A program made the translations under genes and the position numbers. From Actinomadura livida (GTDB taxonomy: Bacteria; Actinomycetota; Actinomycetes; Streptosporangiales; Streptosporangiaceae), in NCBI RefSeq assembly GCF_014648675.1, contig NZ_BMRO01000020.1, positions 13,914 to 77,913 of the forward strand: DNA of 64,000 nucleotides. The letters are read 5' to 3'. The notes below the pieces were generated by a model. It worked only from the letters and a program-made list of their open reading frames with translations, ran no database searches and had not been told where the DNA came from. Positions 63,837-64,000 of the stretch are shown here, one piece after another; the first letter of the stretch is position 1, and the number at the start of each line of letters is the position of its first letter.

Positions 63837-64000
63837 TCAGCGGACGGCGTCCACCGAGTTCGCGGCGCCGTTGCGCACCATGTAGTCGCCGAGGCGGTCC
63901 TCCCGGACGGCGGTGAACAGCTCCCGCATCCCGGCGTCGTCGAGCAGCACGACGCTCTGGTCGCCCCGCGCGGCCGTCCCCTTCACCGGGGTGGTGACGT
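63837..64000 (-). CDS. C-terminus of an LCP-type protein (5' part outside window)
   Basis: About 54 residues are visible and end with DRLGDYMVRNGAANSVDAVR. The piece PVKGTAARGDQSVVLLD followed by MRELFTAVREDR resembles the end of LytR-CpsA-Psr ligases. The assignment rests on this short stretch. Confidence 0.5.
   Translation of the reverse strand, partial: VTTPVKGTAARGDQSVVLLDDAGMRELFTAVREDRLGDYMVRNGAANSVDAVR

Overview
The window is high-GC actinobacterial chromosome. GTG starts, GTGA stop/start overlaps, leaderless promoters, an mshB gene (mycothiol), two actinobacterial succinate dehydrogenase operons and many Ser/Thr kinases point to a filamentous actinomycete. The gene mix would fit Actinomadura or a relative, but I cannot prove the genus. 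I see no tRNA, rRNA, CRISPR array, transposase or integrase.

Layout. (1) 1-7.9 kb, minus strand: a compact operon with a DUF4282 membrane protein, a Ser/Thr kinase with membrane segments, a coiled-coil protein, a ClpB-like AAA+ ATPase, a radical SAM protein and a zinc-ribbon/FHA protein cut by the window edge. It looks like a phospho-signalling and remodelling machine. (2) 8.4-35.1 kb: a tight-adherence (Tad/Flp, type IVc) pilus locus. It holds cpaB, a tadZ-tadE fusion, tadE, tadA, tadB, tadC, a histidine kinase and response regulator, a Flp pilin, an OmpA-domain lipoprotein, two GT-C-like membrane proteins, a Ser/Thr kinase, a TadG-like NlpC/P60 hydrolase and the prepilin peptidase tadV. It also holds two very large proteins that begin with a Flp prepilin signal. 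One of these ends in a polymorphic-toxin-like domain and is followed by a small acidic protein placed like an immunity gene. The other heads a module (DUF3592, lipoprotein, small membrane protein), and a decayed second copy of that module lies at 24.9-26.9 kb. (3) 35.1-41.4 kb: an LCP cell-wall ligase, a short kinase, two OmpA-domain proteins, a lipoprotein and an HTH regulator. (4) 41.8-53.2 kb: two different sdhCAB operons with Crp-type and LysR-type regulators, a cyclase-like protein and an arginase-family enzyme between them. (5) 53.4-64 kb: an RsbU-type phosphatase, an asymmetric ABC exporter pair, a dipeptidyl-peptidase-IV-like enzyme, a Ser/Thr kinase, mshB with its usual small neighbour, and the end of an LCP-type gene.

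How the parts fit. The main result is in region 2. A paired box, GGGYCC-N2-GGRCCC, lies 23-24 nt upstream of a TANNNT -10 element in front of six transcription units: the Flp pilin, a small membrane protein, the TadG-NlpC protein, both giant Flp-headed proteins and the peptidase unit. This marks them as one regulon, plausibly run by the two-component pair encoded in the same locus. It also ties the putative toxin to the pilus. I infer a Tad pilus that can carry or deliver large Flp-tagged effectors, one with its own immunity gene. This is inference from sequence only.
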